The translations under genes and the position numbers were made by a program. A DNA stretch of 64,000 nucleotides from Apus apus (lineage: Eukaryota > Chordata > Aves > Apodiformes > Apodidae): the NCBI RefSeq assembly GCF_020740795.1, contig NC_067285.1:79028842-79092841 (forward strand). Direction: 5' to 3'. The notes under the pieces were generated by a model. That model was not told the origin of the DNA. It made no database searches and saw only the letters and a program-made list of their open reading frames with translations. This document shows, piece after piece, positions 57,824 to 64,000 of this stretch (its first letter is position 1; each line of letters starts with the position of its first letter).

Positions 57824-60800
57824 AAAAAATGAATAGGCCTGTTCTTATTTGGATGATAAGTGTTAAAGATTGTCTTCAATAATTAAGGGCTCAGGGTGTT
57901 TTTTTACTCTTGGAACTAAACCTTTTAAATAACTTCCCAGTTTCCAGACCACTGAATCTTTGAAAAGTTAATTTTTGTTATCTCCAAATACAGGAAGCTT
58001 AACACAACAATGGCAGTTCAAAGCCTCCCAGGTAAAGAGCCTTCAAAGAGTAATTCGCAATACAAATTCATAAAAGTCAACAGTTGAGACTACTCAATTG
58101 CTTTTAAGATTTTCATCAAATGCATCTCAGCAGTTGAAACTTACCACTGATGCCTCCCAACTGAGTTAAAGTCAGAAAACACTGACAATGTTACCTTTCT
58201 TTTTCTGTGGTTTTTAGGCAGACAGGTAGCAACTAAACTTTGCCTCAATTTACTTTGTATCTTATCTTTCCAGATCTTACTGAAGGTAAGTGCACAAGTC
58301 AAATACTCTATTTGGTACCAAAAAAAAAAACAACAAACAAAAACCCAAACCATTTCATGCTATTATTGAGGTTTTAAAATACCGATTAATAGCACATGAA
58401 TTGTTCAAATCAGGGTACATAAATGTTGACCACTCTGTGTAATTAAAACTCTTTTAAATACAGATAGGTGCTCTCAAGGTTCTTTCTGACATAATAAAGG
58501 TACCTATTCTAAGATCAAGATGATTTTAGAAGGCGTTTGGCACTTTTGGGCCATTCTAGGTTTTCATGAAAAAGGTGAACAAGCTCCTCATCAATACGAC
58601 AATACTGTGATTTTTCCATAAACTGTAGTAGAAGTTTTCCTTCAAATGCTGCAGAATTGCAGCCCAGTTTTACTGCTTCATTATGCATTATTCTGGCAGA
58701 ATCAGAAGTTAACTGTATTACCAGAGAAGTGAAATTAACTATTCTGTGTCTGGGCTCCCTTTATCTTTGAGCAAGATTGTCAAAATAGAGGTTGGGGAAT
58801 CGTGACATACTTTTCAATGTTTTTCAAAAAAAAGGTAAGATGATGATGATTTAGCTCTGATGCAGTTCCTCAGCCTCACAATAGCAATGTGGATGTCTCT
58901 TCCTGTGTGAAGAATTTTGTGCTCTGCTTAAAGGCTTCTATATCAATTCTCCCAAATACCTTTAAATGTGTGTCTCTGTCCATTTATATGAATGTGTAAA
59001 TACCATTGAATAACTTGAACCTGTGATCTTCTGCATTTATTTAGGGTCTTCATTATTATTGTTTCAACATTCACTGGTACTGCTGTTTCAAACAGATCCC
59101 AATAACTCAATAACTCATACAACAGTATAATCTGCTCGTGCAAGATATTTGCTTAATAACTAGTAGTTTTGTGCCTTAGAATACTGGTATAATAATACAT
59201 ATTAATTTCAATAGCAGCAGGGTGGTCATTAAATGAAAATAAGATATTTTTTTTTTTCCTCATTAAAAAAGGGTAAAAACATCAGTCTTTATCTAAATCT
59301 TCAAACCTCTTGGCTATAAAAGACTGCAGTATCAGGAGAAGAGGCATTCTCATTACAGCTTAGTTCTTCTCACTCTTTCCATCAGAAGAAAAAACCCAAC
59401 AACCCACTGCTTAAATTTTGTAACTCCTGCTGGGAAAATAGGAAGTGTAGTGACGTAAAAGGACATTTTTTTCCTTTTGCTTAACAGTCAATCATGATGT
59501 TCAACTTGGGTTCAGCTCCTCTTCTTTTAGCCTCGAGGAGACAGGATTTTCTGTGCAATTCCATAAACCTCAGCAAATATTCCCAAACATTCTCCCTGTG
59601 ATGATGCAGAGAGAACTGTTTATATCTGGAGCTTTCTTCCACTTGCAGAAATGGCAATGCAGGTTTCTTTTCAGGTGTGGCTCTTCTGAACTAATTTCTA
59701 GAAGGTTAGCACTACAGAAATGCCTTGGTGAATTGGCTGGGAAAAGCTGATTTCCCCTTTTGTTGGAAATAGGGAGGGTAATTACTGGTTTGTTTTTGAT
59801 AATTTGTTTTGTTGGTTTGGTTTTTTTTAGGGGAAGGGGTTGATAGAAAGAGTTCTCATTGGCCTTGCTGGCCACCCTGGTATCTGCTTTCCTGCCTTAC
59901 AATTGTGCCTTTCTCTTGCTGGCCCACTGCGATCCCTTTCTCAAGTGAACTCTGTAGCTGTTGAGTCACGTCTAACAGTATCTCTGTGTCCCGATGACTT
60001 TCATTGCTCAGCCATTTCATCATGGGATTTATATTAGAAATAAATGTAGCTCTTTGCAGATATATCATTCAACAAATCTACCAGTAAGAAAACGGTATCT
60101 TTAATATTTGGACCTGAATAATTTACCAACCAGAAGACCATCCTGCAAACACAATGAGGCGAGTATTTTCTGCTTGTACAGTTGGCCCTGTAAAACTCAT
60201 CAGAGTATTTGCATTAGCATGCACAAGATGAGATCCACAGCTGGTCAAGCAGTCATTAAAAGATAGAAATCATAATGAAATCACTTGAGGTTTGAGTGAG
60301 AGAAAGAAAGATTTAGAAAATAAATAAAGAACAGATTTCAATTAGGATTTCAGCCATCAAAAGTTAAAAGAACAATGTGCTAGGATATACCAGGGATTTG
60401 CTCTTGGGGATTCATGCTGAACCTGTGTAACACTGTAGTAATGAAAAGCTGTATATCAGAACATGAACTGACTTCCTGTCAGTCAAAACATTTCCTCCAG
60501 CTACCAGTGGAAATAAGAGAGGGATGTGGATTTCATATATGTCGTATTGAAATCCTTAGCAGGAGATGTCTATGCAAAGCCTAAACCAATATTGTTTCAG
60601 GTTTTTTCTTCTGGGCTTTCCTCCCACCTTTTTTCCATCTGCCAGCACCCCTTCCTTTTACTCACAGTATACAGCCAACATATACTCAATTTGACTTGGC
60701 CTCTGGCTTTTTCAGCCTGGTTAAGAACAAGAGTTTTTAAAACTCTAAAGTGAAAAGGGTAAGTAGCAGAAATGTTTCAGAATCACCTGACTCTTTTAGT

Positions 60801-62127
60801 GCTTGATGGGATGTTCTTGGGAAACAGGTGAAATTCCACTAGGCCCACCTCCAAATCACTGGGTACACAGGTACTTTCATGGACATGCCCCTTTTTGAAG
60901 CTGATGTTCAAAACTGATTTGGGAAAAAATGTACCACTGAAAGGTGGTGGAAAACCAATCCAGTTGTACTTGAAGTGGGGAAGGCAGTGAGGCGAGCTAC
61001 CCTAAATTCAGATAGAAACTGAGAAAAGTTTGGATTAAGCACATGAGAGGAAAAGAAAAACCGAAATCCTAACCCCTTCTTTATGTAATTTCTCTGCAGC
61101 CTGCCTCACGTTTGCTGTCAATGCTAAAACATTCTCTTCCCTAAGGTCATTACTTAGGAGAACTGGATTTCTAGTATTCAGTGCAATTACCTCTGAACAT
61201 ACCTAGGCTTTTTTACTCTGTTTCTGAGATTCACATCTCTGAGACAATTGCTCTATTTATCTTGAGTATTTCTTCCCTCCCCATTTCCTCAAAGCCTGTT
61301 CCCATGCTATGTTTGCCTTCGCCTCAGCTACCTCTCTATCTGTTTCTCTGGAGTGCTTGCTCACCAGGAAAGGGGTAAAGGAGACTATTATACCCTCTTT
61401 AGTCACAACTAAAAAATAAGCTCCACTTCCATAGAGTGATGCTCTCAGTAGACTCTATGGGTATTTCAAATATGATGGCATAGACATTTTCTGTGTTCCT
61501 TGGTTTACCTCTTGCTAGATTAATCCAGTGAAGCTGGATTCAAATTTTGCTCTCAAAGGGCTGTAAACTGTCATTCAAATGAAATTATCAGAAGAGGTAT
61601 ATAATGAAAAAAGTTTTTATTATTGAGCTTAGATAAATGAAATAAGAGTTAAAAATAATTCTAAATTAAATAACAGAAAATAAACCATGCAAAAGATGTA
61701 GAATTCAGACTGCTATTTGCTGTCCCATGTACTTGAAAAAAACATCTGGAGTTGAGTCCATGGCATTAAGTAGAAATTGAAATATCATCATGATTGTATC
61801 AGCTGATTGTATTTTCATTAAAAATTTTCATTTTTGTATTGTATTTTCATTAAAAGGCTCAGATTTCCAAACTGAAATTAGATTACCTCAGATACAATTC
61901 TTGTGTTTAATACATCTTTTTTTTTCATCAGTACATATATATATGCATCTACATATATGTAAGTGTATACCCCATGTATGTATACGCTAAATATGCATGT
62001 TTTCCAGATACCACAGCTTTGTTGCTATTCTAGATAGTCTCACTAGACAATGCATTTGGAGATACTGAGCATTCTTGTCCTAGAAAGCAAAAAATTTTGA
62101 ATGTTCTAGTCAAGTGCATCCTTTTCA
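56896..62127. other. Intergenic
   Basis: No gene recognised over 5 kb. It contains an (AAAT)n microsatellite (57791-57828). Confidence 0.5.
57791..57828. repeat. (AAAT)n microsatellite
   Basis: About nine uninterrupted AAAT units followed by an A run. Confidence 0.95.
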
Positions 62128-64000
62128 TAGAATCATAGAATCATAGAACCATTCAGGTTGGAAAAGACCCTTGGGATCACCAAGTCCAACCATCATCCCT
62201 ACTCTACAAAGTTCTTGAACCTCCTATGCTCCAATTTACACCCATTACCCCTTGTCCTATCACTGGTCATCACTGAGAAGAGCCTAACTCCATCTCCCTG
62301 ACACTCACCCCTTACATATTTGTAAACATTGATGAGGTCACACCTCAGCCTCCTTTTCTCCAAGCTAAAGAGACCCAGCTCCCTCAGCCTTTCCTCATAA
62401 GGGAGATGTTCCACTCCCTTAATCATCTTAGTGGCTCTGCGCTGGACTCTTTCCAGCAGTTGCCTGTCCTTCTTGAACTGAGGGGCCCAGAACTGGACAC
62501 AATACTCCAGATGCGGCCTCACCAAGGCAGAATAGAGGGGGAGGAGAACCTCTCTTGACCTACTAACCACACCCTTTCTAATGCACCCCAGGATGCCATT
62601 GGCCTTCTTGGCCACAAGGGCACATTGCTGACTCATGGTCATCCTCCTGTCTACCAGGACCCCCAGGTCCCTTTCACCTACACTGCTCTCCAGCAGGTCA
62701 GCCCCCAACCTATACTGCGACATCGTGTTGTTCTTCCCCAAATGCAAAACTCTACACTTCCCCTTGTTGAATTTCATCATGTTTCTCCCCGCCCAACTCT
62801 CCAGCCTGTTTAAGTCTCTCTGAATGGCAGCACAGCCTTCTGGTGTGTCAGCCACTCCTCCCAGCTTAGTGTCATCAGCAAACTTGCTGAGGGTACATTC
62901 TGTACCCTTATCCAGGTCGTTGATGAAGATGTTGAACAACACTGGTCCCAGTACCGACCCCTGAGGGACTCCACTAGTCACAGGCCTCCAGCTAGATTCT
63001 GCCCCATTGACTACAACTCTCTGACTCCTTCCCATCAACCAGTTCCTAATCCACCTCACTACGTGATCACCAAACCCATACCTGATCAACTTATCTACAA
63101 GGATGCTGTGGGAGACGGTGTCAAATGCCTTACTGAAATCAAGATAAACCACATCTACCGCTCTACCATCATCTATCCACCTAGTAATTTCCTCATAGAA
63201 GGCTATGAGGTTAGTCAAACATGATTTACCCTTGATAAAACCATGCTGACTGCTCTTGATGACCCCCATGTCCTTGATATGCCTAGAGATAGAGACAAGA
63301 ATAAGTTGTTCCATCACCTTTCCAGGGATGGAGGTGAGGCTGACCGGTCTATAGTTACCCGGGTCCTCCTTCTTGCCCTTCTTGTAGACTGGAGTGACAT
63401 TTGCTATCCTCCAGTCCTCAGGCACCTCTCCTGTTACCCATGACTTACTGAAGATGATGGAGAGTGGCCTAGCAATGACCTCCGCCAGCTCCCTCAGCAC
63501 CCTTGGATGCATTCCATCTGGACCCATCGATTTATGGACGTCCAGATTACTCAACTGATCCCTAACCCAATCCTCATCTACTATGTCCTCACCTATCTTG
63601 ACTACTTCTGGGGCTTTAGGGATCTGGGGCTCATGGGGAAATCCTGCAGGAGTAAAGACAGAGGCAAAGAAGGCATTCAGCACCTCTGCGTTCTTTATAT
63701 CCTCTGTCACCAGGGCTCCCACCTCATTCCTCAGTGGGCCAATATTGCCTCTAGTGTTAGTTTTGTTAGCTATGTATTTGAAAAAGCTCTTTCTATTATC
63801 CTTAACCTGACTTGCAAGGTTAAGTTCCAAGGAGGCCTTAGCTTTCCTAATTGCCTCCCTACATTCTCTGACAACATTCCTATATTCCTCCCAAGTGACC
63901 AGCCCCTCCTTCCATGATCTGTAGATTTTCCTTTTCCACTTAAGTTTGCCCAGCAGTTCCTTTTTTAACCATGCTGGTCTCCTAGCTTCCTTACTAGATT
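62128..64000 (-). mobile_element. CR1 LINE, well preserved, continues past the window edge
   Basis: The 3' end at 62128 shows three ATAGAATC-type units on the + strand. A short 3'UTR of about 70 bases precedes ORF2 on the - strand. Sequence up to base 64000 is still CR1, so the 5' part lies outside the window. Confidence 0.95.
62199..63998 (-). CDS. CR1 ORF2 reverse transcriptase, partial, open to the window edge
   Basis: This ORF2 protein makes nicked-DNA-primed cDNA of CR1 RNA. The frame is open for 600 codons from the window edge to a TAG at 62199-62201, so the true start is outside. In order: [60 protein letters not shown], motif [34 protein letters not shown], motif [31 protein letters not shown], then the C-terminal [13 protein letters not shown] and KRRLRCDL. 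All three catalytic Asp residues are present. The C-terminus ends early at HRRFKNFVE, where the copies at 34728 and 33341 continue with a FRLDIRK...HW segment, so an internal deletion seems to have shortened it. The endonuclease domain is not in view. Confidence 0.93.
   Translation of the reverse strand, partial: SSKEARRPAWLKKELLGKLKWKRKIYRSWKEGLVTWEEYRNVVRECREAIRKAKASLELNLASQVKDNRKSFFKYIANKTNTRGNIGPLRNEVGALVTEDIKNAEVLNAFFASVFTPAGFPHEPQIPKAPEVVKIGEDIVDEDWVRDQLSNLDVHKSMGPDGMHPRVLRELAEVIARPLSIIFSKSWVTGEVPEDWRIANVTPVYKKGKKEDPGNYRPVSLTSIPGKVMEQLILVSISRHIKDMGVIKSSQHGFIKGKSCLTNLIAFYEEITRWIDDGRAVDVVYLDFSKAFDTVSHSILVDKLIRYGFGDHVVRWIRNWLMGRSQRVVVNGAESSWRPVTSGVPQGSVLGPVLFNIFINDLDKGTECTLSKFADDTKLGGVADTPEGCAAIQRDLNRLESWAGRNMMKFNKGKCRVLHLGKNNTMSQYRLGADLLESSVGERDLGVLVDRRMTMSQQCALVAKKANGILGCIRKGVVSRSREVLLPLYSALVRPHLEYCVQFWAPQFKKDRQLLERVQRRATKMIKGVEHLPYEERLRELGLFSLEKRRLRCDLINVYKYVRGECQGDGVRLFSVMTSDRTRGNGCKLEHRRFKNFVE

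Overview
The window is vertebrate nuclear DNA, almost certainly from a bird. Eight CR1 LINE fragments end in the ATTCTATG-type tail, an ERV-L-like provirus and a matching solo LTR carry TGTCCTGGTTT ends typical of avian ERV-L LTRs, the DNA is AT-rich, and introns are short. I cannot name the species.

Two protein-coding genes lie tail to tail. The left edge (752-1907, + strand) holds the last two coding exons of NEIL3, a DNA glycosylase, encoding its two C-terminal GRF zinc fingers. AGA (aspartylglucosaminidase) occupies 34086 down to 18068 on the - strand. All nine coding exons can be placed with GT/AG boundaries and matching phases, giving 356 codons with every catalytic residue conserved. 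The first exon lies in a CpG island (about 33850-34340). The NEIL3(+)/AGA(-) order is the same as on human chromosome 4q34.

The roughly 16 kb between the two stop codons is non-coding apart from a CR1 tail (8803-8950) and a solo LTR with a 5-bp target-site duplication (12245-12951). AGA introns 1 and 3 carry CR1 copies. Upstream of AGA (34400-64000) I see no host gene. That stretch holds a G-rich minisatellite, CR1 fragments, a minus-strand ERV-L-like provirus (39392-43576) with one LTR, a tRNA-Lys-type primer site, a long gag-like ORF and a decayed protease/RT region, a 66-bp palindromic mini-insertion made of two inverted LTR ends (45556-45621), a fossil of an older L2/L3-like LINE (about 51640-52170), a degraded 2.3-kb CR1 (54580-56895), and a well-preserved CR1 with an intact RT that runs off the right edge (62128-64000).

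The most unusual items are the palindromic LTR-end insertion with its own 5-bp duplication, the predicted membrane-spanning N-terminus of the gag-like ORF, and the single-LTR provirus that still appears to have a 5-bp direct repeat at its ends.
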